A stretch of DNA of 64,000 nucleotides from Streptomyces qinglanensis (GCF_900111245.1 NZ_FOGO01000011.1:62001-126000); one strand, 5' to 3'. Positions 43,528 through 52,655 are shown, counted from the stretch's first letter. Notes: generated by a model not told the origin, from the sequence alone. Translations and numbers: made by a program.

Positions 43528-44306
43528 TGAGCACCGCAACGCTGGACAAGAACGACTCCGCCGGGCCCGTCGACTCGGCCGAGAACAGCGCCTCGCACCT
43601 GATCACCCTCACGCTGCGGATCCGCCGGTTCAACCCGGAGGTCTCCGAGGACGCGCAGTGGCAGGACTTCACGCTGAAGATCGACCCGAAGGACCGCGTC
43701 CTCGACGCGCTCCACCAGATCAAGTGGGAGCAGGACGGCACCCTCACCTTCCGCCGCTCCTGCGCCCACGGCATCTGCGGCTCGGACGCCATGCGGATCA
43801 ACGGGCGCAACCGGCTCGCGTGCAAGACGCTGCTGAAGGACATCAACCCCGAGAAGCCGATCACGGTCGAGCCGATCAAGGGGCTCACGGTCCTCAAGGA
43901 CCTGGTCGTCGACATGGAGCCGTTCTTCCAGGCGTACCGCGACGTGATGCCCTTCCTCATCACCAACGGCAACGAGCCCACCCGTGAGCGCTACCAGTCC
44001 GCCGCGGACCGGGAGCGGTTCGACGACACCACCAAGTGCATCCTGTGCGCCGCGTGCACCTCGTCCTGCCCGGTCTTCTGGAACGACGGCCAGTACTTCG
44101 GGCCCGCGGCCATCGTCAACGCGCACCGGTTCATCTTCGACTCGCGCGACGAGGGCGGCGAGCAGCGGCTGGAGATCCTCAACGACCGGGACGGAGTGTG
44201 GCGCTGCCGCACCACGTTCAACTGCACGGACGCCTGTCCGCGGGGTATCGAGGTCACCAAGGCCATCCAAGAGGTCAAGCGGGCCCTGATCACCCGCCGC
44301 TTCTGA
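43527..44306 (+). CDS. sdhB: Succinate dehydrogenase iron-sulfur subunit
   Basis: A 259-residue protein carrying three clusters. The [2Fe-2S] site is SCAHGICGSDAMRINGRNRLAC; the [4Fe-4S] and [3Fe-4S] sites are CILCAACTSSCPVF and the later CTDACPRGIEVTKAI. The length and Cys spacing are normal. It is the last gene of the operon; a strong terminator starts 10 bases after its stop. Confidence 0.97.
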   Translation: MSTATLDKNDSAGPVDSAENSASHLITLTLRIRRFNPEVSEDAQWQDFTLKIDPKDRVLDALHQIKWEQDGTLTFRRSCAHGICGSDAMRINGRNRLACKTLLKDINPEKPITVEPIKGLTVLKDLVVDMEPFFQAYRDVMPFLITNGNEPTRERYQSAADRERFDDTTKCILCAACTSSCPVFWNDGQYFGPAAIVNAHRFIFDSRDEGGEQRLEILNDRDGVWRCRTTFNCTDACPRGIEVTKAIQEVKRALITRRF

Positions 44307-44316
44307 CCCTCCCCGG

Positions 44317-44342
44317 AACGCCCCCCCTTCGCGGGGGGCGTT
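44317..44342 (+). terminator. Terminator of the sdhCDAB operon
   Basis: A 10-bp stem (AACGCCCCCC with GGGGGGCGTT), a 6-base loop and a following T. It begins 10 bases after sdhB. Confidence 0.88.
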
Positions 44343-44458
44343 TACGCGGGGTCAGTCCCCTCCGCGGGTGACCTGGCTCCGTGGGGGCACGCCCCCGTCG
44401 TCCTTCGGCTGCCGCCGAGCGGTCGTGTCGGGGGGCGCTGCCCCCCAACGGCCCCCCG

Positions 44459-44481
44459 CTAAGGGGGCTCCGCCCCCTTAG
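44459..44481. repeat. Perfect palindromic hairpin, also present at 62014-62036
   Basis: Arms CTAAGGGGGC and GCCCCCTTAG with loop TCC. The identical 23 bases recur 17.5 kb away within a longer shared element. Confidence 0.8.
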
Positions 44482-44534
44482 AAACCCCCAGGCACCAACA
44501 CTTCTCCCTCCCCCTCCCGCATCCGGCAACCGCC

Positions 44535-44696
44535 GGAGGACTCTCGACTGCGGGAGCGCTCTTGTGCTGTGACGGACGGCATCAGGACACTTCCCGCACC
44601 CAACGGACCAAAGAAAAGACCCGGAGCAAGGTCCGCAAGGGGCTCACATGGATGCGGCTGGGGGTCCTAGGGGGCGAAGCCCACTAGCGGGGGGCT
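44535..44696. repeat. Dispersed non-coding repeat, copy A
   Basis: Sequence around CTCTTG-GCTGTGACGGAC, then CCCGCACCCAACGG, CGGAGCA and GGATGCGGCT, ending in a TAG-flanked G/C hairpin and CGGGGGG, matches 61881-62043 in the same order. Both copies lie in gene-free DNA. No coding frame is shared. Confidence 0.65.
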
Positions 44697-44796
44697 GTTG
44701 GGGGGCGGAGCCGCCCCAACGCCCGTCCGGCGAGGACAACGGGGGCTCGGGGGCGAAGCCCCCGACAACGAAGCCGCACCCGGCGAACAACAGACG

Positions 44797-44894
44797 GGGA
44801 AACGCACCCCGCGAAGGGCAACGCACTCCGCAAGGGAAACGCACCCCGCGAAGGGGACCGCACCCCGCGAAGGGGACCGCGCCCCCGCAAGGGG
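44797..44894. repeat. Five tandem 18-19-base repeats
   Basis: Units of the form GGGRAMCGCACCCCGCGAA at 44797, 44816, 44834, 44853 and 44872, directly before the ribosome site of the 44914 gene. Each contains a CCCCGCGAAGGGG mini-hairpin, as in other Streptomyces intergenic DNA. Confidence 0.75.
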
Positions 44895-44913
44895 CCGCCG
44901 GGGAAGAGTGCGT

Positions 44914-46182
44914 ATGGTGCGGACGATGGGACGCATGCGGATCGTACCGACGGCAACGGCAGTGGCCATGGCCCTCGCCACGACGGCCTGCGGGGCCAGC
45001 GACCCCGCAGAGCCGCACCCGGAGGCGAAGCCGACCGCGCACTTCACGGCGGACCATCCGGTCGCCCGCGCGGACGAGCAGGTGCATGTACGGCTCGAAG
45101 GGCTCGCCCCGGGCACGAAGGTCAGGATCACCGCCGGGGCGGAGGACCGGCACGACCAGCGGTGGGCCGCGGCGGTACGGCGGACGGCCGACGAGGACGG
45201 CGCCGTCGACCTGGGCAGCCGCGGCACGGCGGGCCTGCTGGAGCGCATGCTGCCGACCGGCGGCCGGGCGAAGAAGCTGATCGGCAGCGGTAAGACGTTC
45301 TCGTACCACCCGGGCCCGCCCGGCCGGCAGCGCGCCTACTCGGTGCGGCTCAGCGCCACCGCGCTGTCCGGGAAGGACAAGGGCGAGCGGGTGGCACGCC
45401 GCGATCTGGTCCGGCAGTGGCTGACCAAGGGCACCACGCACCGTGAGCTGACCGTCGCCAGGGACAAGGTGGCGGGCGATCTCTACCTGCCGCCCGAAGG
45501 ACGGGGCGGCGACAGCGCGAAAGCCCCCGTGCTGGTGTTCGGCGGCTCGGAGGGCGGCAACTCCGGTACGTACACGGCGGCGCTGCTCGCCTCGCACGGG
45601 CACCCGGCGATGTCGGTGTGCTACTTCCGGTGCGGGAAGGATTCCGGGCGCCCGAACGGCATCGACAGCATCGATCTGGACTACTTCACGCGGGCCGGGC
45701 GACTGCTCCGGAAGCAGCAGGGCGCCGCCCCGGAGAAGCTGGCCGTGATGGGCAACTCGCGCGGCAGCGAGGCCGCGCAGTTGCTCGGGCAGCGCCGCCC
45801 CGACGTGTTCCACGACGTGATCGCGTACGCGCCGTCGGCGAAGGTCAACGGCCCCTATCTGAGCGGCACCACCGCCTGGACCGACCATGGGGAGCCGGTG
45901 CCGACCGGGCCGATCCCGCTGGACCGGGTGCGCGGCACGGTGCTCGCCGTCGCGGGCGGCAACGACAGGATGTGGGGCTCGGCCGCCTCCGCCGCCGCCA
46001 TGGCCCGGCAGGGTGCGAAGAAGCTGGTGTATCCGGACGCCGGACACCATGTGAACTGGTTTCCGCTCGGCCAGCCGGGCCAGGAGGGCGGCCGGAACGG
46101 CGCCGTCGCCGCCACCGCGGAGGCGGACCAGGCCGCACGCAGCAGCTCCTGGCCGCGGGCTCTCGACCTGCTGGACAGCTGA
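44914..46182 (+). CDS. Acyl-CoA thioesterase/BAAT-family lipoprotein
   Basis: About 422 residues. The signal peptide ends in a lipobox-like LATTAC. Residues about 45-155 form the N-terminal immunoglobulin-like Bile_Hydr_Trans domain (HVRLEGLAPGTKV). The C-terminal alpha/beta-hydrolase (BAAT) domain has the nucleophile elbow GNSRGSEAA with Ser in place of the Cys found in true amino-acid N-acyltransferases, then GGNDRMWGS and the catalytic-His region AGHHVNWF. Export plus Ser nucleophile suggests an extracytoplasmic acyl-ester hydrolase. ATG 44914 is chosen for the GGGGAAGAG upstream; nearby starts are possible. Confidence 0.82.
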   Translation: MVRTMGRMRIVPTATAVAMALATTACGASDPAEPHPEAKPTAHFTADHPVARADEQVHVRLEGLAPGTKVRITAGAEDRHDQRWAAAVRRTADEDGAVDLGSRGTAGLLERMLPTGGRAKKLIGSGKTFSYHPGPPGRQRAYSVRLSATALSGKDKGERVARRDLVRQWLTKGTTHRELTVARDKVAGDLYLPPEGRGGDSAKAPVLVFGGSEGGNSGTYTAALLASHGHPAMSVCYFRCGKDSGRPNGIDSIDLDYFTRAGRLLRKQQGAAPEKLAVMGNSRGSEAAQLLGQRRPDVFHDVIAYAPSAKVNGPYLSGTTAWTDHGEPVPTGPIPLDRVRGTVLAVAGGNDRMWGSAASAAAMARQGAKKLVYPDAGHHVNWFPLGQPGQEGGRNGAVAATAEADQAARSSSWPRALDLLDS

Positions 46183-46255
46183 GCGACGGCCCGCACAGCG
46201 GACGGGCGACGGCCCACGCAGCAGGCGAGCCGCGGCCCGCACAACGCACCCCGCG

Positions 46256-47665
46256 CTATGCCGTCTTCGCGGCGAGGGTGACGACGGTGATGTCCGAGTC
46301 GGCGCCGACGCGGACCGGCGGGCCCCAGGCACCCGCGCCGCGGGTGACGTAGAGCTGGGTGTCGCCGTAGCGTTCGAGTCCGGCGACGGTCGGGTTGGCG
46401 AGCGCCGCGAGATGGTTGCCGGGCCACAGCTGGCCGCCGTGGGTGTGGCCGGAGAGCTGGAGGTCGACGCCGTGGTCCACGGCCTCGTGGACCTGCACCG
46501 GCTGGTGCGCCATGAGCACGCAGGCCCGTTCGGCGTCCCGGTCGCGGAGTGCCCGGTCGAAGTCGGGTCCCTCGCCCTGGTCCTCGCCGGCGAGGTCGTT
46601 GACCCCGGCGAGGTCGAAGCCGGGCAGTTCGCGGCGGGCGTTCTCCAGCGGGTGGACGTTCAGTTCCCGCAGGTGGTCGATCCATGCGCGGGCGTCGCCG
46701 AAGTACTCGTGGTTGCCCGTCACGAAGAACGTCCCGTGCCGGGAGCGCAGCTCGCGCAGCGGCTCGGCGGCGGGGCCGAGGTGCGCGACGCTGCCGTCGA
46801 CCAGGTCGCCGACGATCGTCACCAGGTCGGGCTGGGTGCCGTTGATGGTGTCGACGATCCGCCGCGTGTGGCCGCGGCCCAGGATCGGCCCGAGGTGGAT
46901 GTCGCTGACGACGGCGACGCGGTAGCCGTGGGTGCGGCGGCCGAGCTTGGCCAGCGGGACGGTGACGTGCTTGAGGGTCGGCCCGTTCAGCACGCTGTAG
47001 GCCCCTGCGCCGGTGGTGCCCAGCCCGGCGGCGCCCGCTGTGACGGCGAGCGTACGGGCGAGGAAGACGCGGCGGGAGGGTACGGGCGCGGCGAGGGGCA
47101 CGGTGTGCGCCCCGTCGCCGGACGGCCCGGCGACGGCGGATCCGGTCGCACCGGCTTCCGCGGGGGCAGGGCCGGCTTCCCCTGCGACAGGGCCGGTTTC
47201 CGCGGCGGCGGGACCGGCGTCCGCCGAGACGGCCGCCCCGGTGGACGGGGACGGGCCGCCCGCAGGGGTGACCGGCTCCGCGACGCGCGCCGACTCCTGC
47301 ACAACCGGGGCCGGCTCCGCGGCCGGGGCCTGGACCGACCGTGCCCTTCCCCACGGAGTGCGCCGCAGGACGAACCGCACCAGCTCTCCGGCGAGCAGCG
47401 CCAGGGTCAGGTAGAGCAGGCAGGCCAGCCAGAGGAAGCCCGGCCAGGCGAGTATCTGCTCCATCAGGAAGGGGGCGCCGGCCCGGCCGGAGACGAGCGC
47501 GCCGAGGGTGGTGACCGGCAGCAGTACCGCTAGCACGGTGCCAAGGCGGCGCCACACGCTGCCGGGCGCGGACACGTCGCGTACGAAGCGCCGCCACAGG
47601 TACAGGTGCGTACCGGCCAGCAGGCCCAGCACGACGAGCCCGATCAGTACGAACACAGCCGCCAT
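46256..47665 (-). CDS. Membrane metallophosphoesterase with internal twin-arginine signal
   Basis: A 469-residue protein. The first 105 residues hold three membrane spans. A 90-residue Ala/Pro/Gly linker follows, then a twin-arginine motif SRRVFLARTLAVTAG around residue 200 and the catalytic calcineurin-like domain. All metal motifs are present: VSDIHLGPILG, VGDLVDG, TGNHEYF, MAHQP and SGHTHGGQ. This YkuE/LpxH-like group hydrolyses phosphoesters of lipids or nucleotides; the arrangement places catalysis outside the membrane. A Gly/Asp small membrane protein gene lies upstream on the same strand. Confidence 0.9.
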   Translation of the reverse strand: MAAVFVLIGLVVLGLLAGTHLYLWRRFVRDVSAPGSVWRRLGTVLAVLLPVTTLGALVSGRAGAPFLMEQILAWPGFLWLACLLYLTLALLAGELVRFVLRRTPWGRARSVQAPAAEPAPVVQESARVAEPVTPAGGPSPSTGAAVSADAGPAAAETGPVAGEAGPAPAEAGATGSAVAGPSGDGAHTVPLAAPVPSRRVFLARTLAVTAGAAGLGTTGAGAYSVLNGPTLKHVTVPLAKLGRRTHGYRVAVVSDIHLGPILGRGHTRRIVDTINGTQPDLVTIVGDLVDGSVAHLGPAAEPLRELRSRHGTFFVTGNHEYFGDARAWIDHLRELNVHPLENARRELPGFDLAGVNDLAGEDQGEGPDFDRALRDRDAERACVLMAHQPVQVHEAVDHGVDLQLSGHTHGGQLWPGNHLAALANPTVAGLERYGDTQLYVTRGAGAWGPPVRVGADSDITVVTLAAKTA

Positions 47666-47716
47666 GTCAGTCGTCCTCCCCCTCGTCTCCCCCGCTCACC
47701 GGATTCCGCGCCCGCC

Positions 47717-48034
47717 TCAGGTGCGCCGGGCCGCCCGCAGTCCGCGCAGTCCGAGCACGCCGATGGCCGTTCCCAGCAGGAACGAGGTGATCGCCAGCAG
47801 CAGGTGGACCCAGAAGTAGCCCGTGGGCGCTCCGGCGTCGTCGAAGGCCAGTCCGCTGCTGTCCTTCCAGAGATTCTTGACGAAGGTGATCCACACGAAC
47901 CAGGACCAGACGCCGAAGGCGAGCAGGAACCAGGAGACGCGCCGGGAGAGCACCAGCCCGGTGCGCCGCCGGGCCGGGGGCTCCGGCACCGGGCCGGGGT
48001 CCGCGGTGGGCGGGGTGGTGGAGGCGTCGCGCAT
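47717..48034 (-). CDS. Small two-span membrane protein (SCO4848-like size class)
   Basis: A 105-residue protein. After a Pro-rich 30-residue N-terminus come two membrane spans, SWFLLAFGVWSWFVWITFV and YFWVHLLLAITSFLLGTAIG, joined by a conserved-looking KNLWKDSSGLAFD loop. Such W-rich two-span proteins are widespread in actinobacteria and uncharacterised. It is 51 bases upstream of the metallophosphoesterase gene and probably co-transcribed with it. Start ATG 48034. Confidence 0.75.
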   Translation of the reverse strand: MRDASTTPPTADPGPVPEPPARRRTGLVLSRRVSWFLLAFGVWSWFVWITFVKNLWKDSSGLAFDDAGAPTGYFWVHLLLAITSFLLGTAIGVLGLRGLRAARRT

Positions 48035-48232
48035 GATGTCCAGTATGGCCAGTGTGCCGCCGGTGGCCGCCGGGCGCCCCCCTGGAAGGCCCGCGGGATG
48101 GTCCGCGGAGGTCCGGTGCGCTGCCCCCCACCCCCCCATTGGCCTACGGCACTGGGCGAGTTGGGCTACTTGGATCCGTGGTTGGCGGGCCTCGGCGTCC
48201 CCGGCGCGCCGATGGGCCTGTACGTTCGCAGG

Positions 48233-49534
48233 GTGCCCATTTCTTCGCATTATTCAGCTCCCGCCGCGCGCACGCGGCGTGCGGCCGCGCGCGGTGGCCT
48301 CGCATCCGCCGCCCTGGCCCTCTGTCTGCTGGCCGCCGCGGGTGCCCAGCCCTCCTATGCAGACGAGAACGAGCCGGGCGGCAAGCCTGCCGAGCCGAAG
48401 CCTCCCGCGCAGATGTCGACCATCGGCGGCGAGCAGCTCGGCCGGCCGGGCACCCAGGTGAACCTGAAGAAGGGGGCACCCGAGCTGCCCGAGAAGCTCT
48501 CGGGGCGTTCGTGGATCGTCTCGGACGCGGAGTCGGGCAAGGTGCTGGCCGCGCACAACGCGCACTGGCGGCTGCCTCCGGCCAGCACCCTGAAGATGCT
48601 CTTCGCCGACACGGTGCTGCCCAAGCTGCCCAAGGACCGCAACCACAAGGTGGTCTCGTCGGACCTGGAGGGGATGGGCGAGGGCAGCAGTCTCGTCGGG
48701 GTGAAGGAGGGCGAGTCGTACACGGTGCACGACCTGTGGCTCGGCGTCTTCCTGCGCTCGGGCAACGACGCGGTGCACGTGCTCTCGGCGATGAACGGCG
48801 GCGTGCCGAAGACGGTGCGGGAGATGAACGAGAAGGCCCGCGCGCTGCATGCCGACGACACCGAGGTGCTCAGCCCGGACGGCTACGACCACAAGGGCCA
48901 GGTCTCCTCCGCCTACGATCTGACGCTGTTCGCGCGCTCCGGGCTGCAGAACGAGGAGTTCCGCGAGTACGCGGCCACCGCCACCGCGAAGTTCCCCGGC
49001 GAGACGAAGAAGGACAAGAAGACCGGGAAGACCAAGCGCGGGAGCTTCCAGATCCAGAACACCAACCGGCTGCTGACCGGTGACGTCGGTGTCGACCCCT
49101 ACCCGGGGATCGCGGGCGTCAAGAACGGCTTCACGACGAACGCGGGCAACACCTTCACCGGCGTCGCGCAGCGCGGCGACCGGGTACTGCTGGTGACGGT
49201 GATGCACCCGGACGCGAAGGAGGCGCACAGCGTCTACAAGGAGGCCGCCAAGCTGCTGGACTGGGGTTTCGACGCGGACGGCAAGGTCGAGCCGGTCGGT
49301 CTCCTCGCGGCACCGGGCAGCGCGACGAACGGCGGGGGCGCACCGGCGGGCAAGGACGGCGAGGCGGGCGGCTCGGGGTCCCGGGCCGCCGCGCACGCCG
49401 CCGACAAGCCCTCGGGCGGTGCCGGTACCGCGCTGGGGATCATGGCCGGTGTTCTGGTCGTCCTGGCTCTGGTGGCGTACGGGGTGCACCGCCGCTGGCC
49501 GCTTCCGGAGCTGGCCCGCCGCCGTCGCGGGTGA
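48233..49534 (+). CDS. D-alanyl-D-alanine carboxypeptidase (S11/DacC type)
   Basis: A 433-residue exported penicillin-binding enzyme. Signal peptide, then the catalytic domain with SxxK in PPASTLKML, SxN in RSGNDAVHV and the third motif as KNG in GVKNGFTTNAG. An Ala/Gly-rich linker leads to a C-terminal membrane span (IMAGVLVVLALVAYGV) and a basic tail, so it is anchored at both ends or at the C-terminus after cleavage. It trims the terminal D-Ala of peptidoglycan stems. Its last 95 bases overlap the end of the convergent gene. Start GTG 48233; ATG 48212 is an alternative. Confidence 0.9.
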   Translation: MPISSHYSAPAARTRRAAARGGLASAALALCLLAAAGAQPSYADENEPGGKPAEPKPPAQMSTIGGEQLGRPGTQVNLKKGAPELPEKLSGRSWIVSDAESGKVLAAHNAHWRLPPASTLKMLFADTVLPKLPKDRNHKVVSSDLEGMGEGSSLVGVKEGESYTVHDLWLGVFLRSGNDAVHVLSAMNGGVPKTVREMNEKARALHADDTEVLSPDGYDHKGQVSSAYDLTLFARSGLQNEEFREYAATATAKFPGETKKDKKTGKTKRGSFQIQNTNRLLTGDVGVDPYPGIAGVKNGFTTNAGNTFTGVAQRGDRVLLVTVMHPDAKEAHSVYKEAAKLLDWGFDADGKVEPVGLLAAPGSATNGGGAPAGKDGEAGGSGSRAAAHAADKPSGGAGTALGIMAGVLVVLALVAYGVHRRWPLPELARRRRG

Positions 49535-50744
49535 CGGCGGTGCCACCGGTGGTCCCCTGGCCGCCGGTGGCGTCCGGACCGGTACTGCCGTCGCCGGCGG
49601 TGTCCTGCCCCTCTTCGCCGGTGGCGTCCGGGTCGTCCTGGCCGGTGTCCGGACCGGCGGGAGACTCCTCCTCGCCGGTGGCCGTGCCACTGCCGGGGGT
49701 GGCCTGGCTGCCCTCGGCGACCTCGCCGCCGCGGCTCGTCTCGCCTTCCGGCGCCGTGTCGTCCTCGTGGGCGGCATCACCGCCCCCGGCGGCCTCGCCC
49801 CCGGCGGCCTCCTCGTCGGCGGCCTCCTCGTCGGGTGAGTCCTCGCCGCTCGCGGCCAGGTCCCTGATCGGCTGCCGGTCCTCGGGGCCTCCGTCGGGCG
49901 CCGGTGCCGTGGCCGTCCAGGCCGCGCAGTAGAGCAGCAGCTTGGTCATGAAGCTGATCCACAGCAGCAGCGCGATGGGGACGCCGAAGGCGCCGTAGAG
50001 GTTCTTGGCGGCCACCTGCTGCAGGTAGCCGCCGAGCAGCAGCTTCAGCAGTTCGAAGCCCACCGCGCCCTGCAGGGCTGCGGCCACCGTCGCGCGGCGC
50101 GGCGGTCGCACCCGGGGCAGCAGGGTGAGCACATACCACAACAGCAGGAAGTCGGCGGCGACGGCCGCCGCGTAGGCGGCCGTGCGCAGCAGTACCGTGC
50201 CCACTCCGCCCTCGGCCAGCGCCAGGCGCTCGGCGACCCGGGTGACGGCGGTCACGGCGAAGGCGGAGCCGCCGAAGGAGACCAGCCCGACGACGCCGAG
50301 GCCCAGCAGGATGCCGACGTCGACCGCGCGACGCACGACGAGGTTGCCGGGGTCCTCCTCCAGGTCCCACATGGCCCGCAGGCTCTCGCGCAGCACGCCG
50401 ACCCAGCGGCCGCCGGTGAGCAGCAGCAGTCCGCCCGCGATGCCGCCGACGGTGCCCGCGTTGTCCACCAGCGACTGGAGTTCCAGTTGGTCGGAGATGC
50501 CGGGCACCTGCTCGGTCAGGGTGTTCTGGAGCCGGGTCATCTGGCCGTGCGAGAGCAGCGCGGCCGCCACGGCCGCGCCCACGGCGAGCATCGGGAACAG
50601 CGCGAGGAAGCTGTTGAAGGTGATGGCGGCGGCGAGCCGGGTCCACTTCCGGGTGTCCAGGTGCTCGTAGATCCGCCAGAGGCGGGTGGTGCGGAGCCGG
50701 GCGAGGGACGAGCCCACGATCGGCAGCTTCGTCAGTCTTTCCAC
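49440..50744 (-). CDS. YihY/BrkB-family membrane protein with long acidic tail
   Basis: About 434 residues. The first 285 residues are the YihY/BrkB core: RKWTRLAAAITFNSFLALFP, then spans around a central WDLEEDPGN loop and a LLWISFMTKLLLYCAAW ending. The remaining 150 residues are Glu/Gly/Thr-rich and should be disordered and cytoplasmic or extracellular. The role of the family is unsettled; the old RNase BN label is not supported by catalytic residues. Start GTG 50744 is preferred over 50783 because the family opening (VERLTKLP) begins there. The acidic tail is read from the strand opposite the carboxypeptidase C-terminus. Confidence 0.85.
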   Translation of the reverse strand: MERLTKLPIVGSSLARLRTTRLWRIYEHLDTRKWTRLAAAITFNSFLALFPMLAVGAAVAAALLSHGQMTRLQNTLTEQVPGISDQLELQSLVDNAGTVGGIAGGLLLLTGGRWVGVLRESLRAMWDLEEDPGNLVVRRAVDVGILLGLGVVGLVSFGGSAFAVTAVTRVAERLALAEGGVGTVLLRTAAYAAAVAADFLLLWYVLTLLPRVRPPRRATVAAALQGAVGFELLKLLLGGYLQQVAAKNLYGAFGVPIALLLWISFMTKLLLYCAAWTATAPAPDGGPEDRQPIRDLAASGEDSPDEEAADEEAAGGEAAGGGDAAHEDDTAPEGETSRGGEVAEGSQATPGSGTATGEEESPAGPDTGQDDPDATGEEGQDTAGDGSTGPDATGGQGTTGGTAVTRDGGGPAPEAASGGAPRTPPEPGRPEHRP

Positions 50745-50853
50745 ACCAGCCACCTGCCCAGCCCTGCGCGCTCCAGCCGTCACCGGACGGTATCGCGTAC
50801 CGCATGCCGGGAGCGGCCTGCCCTCGTCGGCGTTCCCCGTCCGGGGGAGGCGC

Positions 50854-51540
50854 TCAGAGTGTGGCGGGCGGGCGCGCCGCCGAGCGCCGCTGGTACGGCG
50901 GGCGGCAGGTCCCGGACGGGAGGGTGACCTCGAAGGCCGGCGCGGCCTCCACCCCGGGGCCCTGCGGATGGCCGGGCCCGGCCGCCGGGCCCGGGCCGGC
51001 GCTCGGGTGCTGTGCGAACGGGAACTCGCGCTTGAGCCGCCACACCTGGTCGGCGCCCTGCTCGTAGAGGGCGAAGCCGGCCGCCGTCCAGGCGCACTCG
51101 AAGTCGGCCAGCTCCCGGTGGGCGCGGTCCATGGCGGGCTCCGGGATGCCGTGCGCGACCGTCACGTGCGGGTGGTACGGGAAGTGCAGGACGCGGTCGA
51201 GCGGGCCCTGCGGGTCGCGGACCTGCTCCTGGAGCCGGGAGCAGGCCGTGGCGCCCTCGACGACCTGCACGAAGACCACCGGTGAGAGCGGCCGGAAGGT
51301 GCCGGTGCCGGAGAGCCGCACCGGGAAGGCCCGTCCGGCCAGCGCCACGGCCGCGAGGTGCGCCTCGATCTCGGGCCGGGCGGAGGCGGGCACCTCGGTG
51401 GGCGGCAGCAGCGTGATGTGGGTGGGGATGCCATGGGCGGCGGCGTCACCGAAAGAGGCCCGCTGCGCCTGGAGCAGTGTGCCGTACGGCTCCGGGACAG
51501 CGAGCGATACGCCGAGGGTGACGGTCGCTCCCGCGCCCAT
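50854..51540 (-). CDS. 2'-5' RNA ligase-family (2H phosphoesterase) protein
   Basis: A 228-residue protein. Two H-x-T motifs give the active site: THITLLPP near residue 40 and PHVTVAHG near 123, spaced as in the LigT/2H fold. The C-terminal 45 residues are Pro/Gly-rich and outside the fold. ATG 51540 is chosen, with AAGGGAG 6 bases upstream; it lies 12 bases after the trpS stop, so it is co-transcribed with trpS. Likely acts on 2',3'-cyclic or 2'-5' phosphodiester ends of RNA or a nucleotide; substrate unknown. Confidence 0.85.
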   Translation of the reverse strand: MGAGATVTLGVSLAVPEPYGTLLQAQRASFGDAAAHGIPTHITLLPPTEVPASARPEIEAHLAAVALAGRAFPVRLSGTGTFRPLSPVVFVQVVEGATACSRLQEQVRDPQGPLDRVLHFPYHPHVTVAHGIPEPAMDRAHRELADFECAWTAAGFALYEQGADQVWRLKREFPFAQHPSAGPGPAAGPGHPQGPGVEAAPAFEVTLPSGTCRPPYQRRSAARPPATL

Positions 51541-51551
51541 AGGTTCTCCCT

Positions 51552-52565
51552 TCACTGCCTGCCGGGCACGAGGCCCACCTTGTCGTACACGGTCCGCAGC
51601 GTCTCGCTCGCCACGGCCCTGGCCTTCTCCGCGCCGTCGGCCAGGATCTTGTCCAGCGCCGCCGGGTCGTCCATGAATTCCTGCGTCCGGGTGCGGAACG
51701 GTGTCACCCAGTCCGTGACGATCTCCGCGAGGTCCGTCTTCAGCGCACCGTAGCCCTTGCCCGCGTACTTATCCTCCAGTTCCTGGATTCCGGAACCGGT
51801 GAGCGTGGCGTAGATCGTCAGCAGGTTGCTGATGCCGGGCTTCTTGTCCTGGTCGAACCGGATGACGGTGTCGGTGTCGGTGACCGCGCTCTTGATCTTC
51901 TTCGCGGTGGTCTTCGGCTCGTCCAGCAGCTCGACGAGGCCCTTGGGGGTGGACGCCGACTTGCTCATCTTGACCCCGGGGTCCTGGAGGTCGTAGATCT
52001 TCGCCGTCTCCTTGAGGATGTATGCCTCGGGGACCGGGAAGGTGGCGCCGTACCGCCCGTTGAAGCGCTCGGCGATGGTGCGGGTCAGCTCCAGGTGCTG
52101 GCGCTGGTCCTCGCCGACCGGGACCTGGTGGGCCTGGTAGACCAGGATGTCCGCGACCATCAGCGCGGGGTAGGTGAACAGCCCGACGCTGGTGTGGTCG
52201 GTGCCCTGCTTGGCCGACTTGTCCTTGAACTGCGTCATGCGCGCGGCCTCGCCGAACCCGGTGAGGCACTCCACGATCCAGCTCAGCTGGGTGTGCTCGG
52301 GAACGTGGCTCTGCAGGAAGAGGGTGCACCGCTGCGGGTCCAGTCCGGCGGCCAGGAGCTGTGCTGCGGCCAGCCGGGAGTTGTCACGCAGGTCGGCCGG
52401 GTCCTTGGGGATCGTCAGGGCGTGCAGGTCGACGACCATGTAGAAGGCGTCGTGAGTCTCCTGGAGGGCCACCCACTGGCGCACGGCGCCGAGGTAGTTG
52501 CCGAGATGGAACGAACCGGCAGTGGGCTGGATACCGGACAGCACACGAGGACGATCATTGACCAT
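51552..52565 (-). CDS. trpS: Tryptophanyl-tRNA synthetase
   Basis: A 337-residue class I synthetase. The HIGH motif appears as SFHLGNYLG and the second ATP motif as VKMSKSAS. GEDQRQHLELTR and the adenylate-site MVVDLHALT are also standard. Length is normal for bacterial TrpRS. Streptomyces genomes can carry more than one trpS, one of them resistant to indolmycin-type inhibitors; nothing read here decides which this is. First gene of a two-gene unit with the 2H phosphoesterase. Confidence 0.96.
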   Translation of the reverse strand: MVNDRPRVLSGIQPTAGSFHLGNYLGAVRQWVALQETHDAFYMVVDLHALTIPKDPADLRDNSRLAAAQLLAAGLDPQRCTLFLQSHVPEHTQLSWIVECLTGFGEAARMTQFKDKSAKQGTDHTSVGLFTYPALMVADILVYQAHQVPVGEDQRQHLELTRTIAERFNGRYGATFPVPEAYILKETAKIYDLQDPGVKMSKSASTPKGLVELLDEPKTTAKKIKSAVTDTDTVIRFDQDKKPGISNLLTIYATLTGSGIQELEDKYAGKGYGALKTDLAEIVTDWVTPFRTRTQEFMDDPAALDKILADGAEKARAVASETLRTVYDKVGLVPGRQ

Positions 52566-52655
52566 GCCGCCATTCTCTCAGGTGTCCGGACCGGCCGGTG
52601 CCCCCGTCCCGGGTGACCTGGGGCACGGGAGCGGTCCGCGGGAGCATGCGGGCCC

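Noticed and set aside
44797..44894. Possible CRISPR array
   Set aside because: Units are contiguous 18-19-base repeats without unique spacers, and no cas gene is near.
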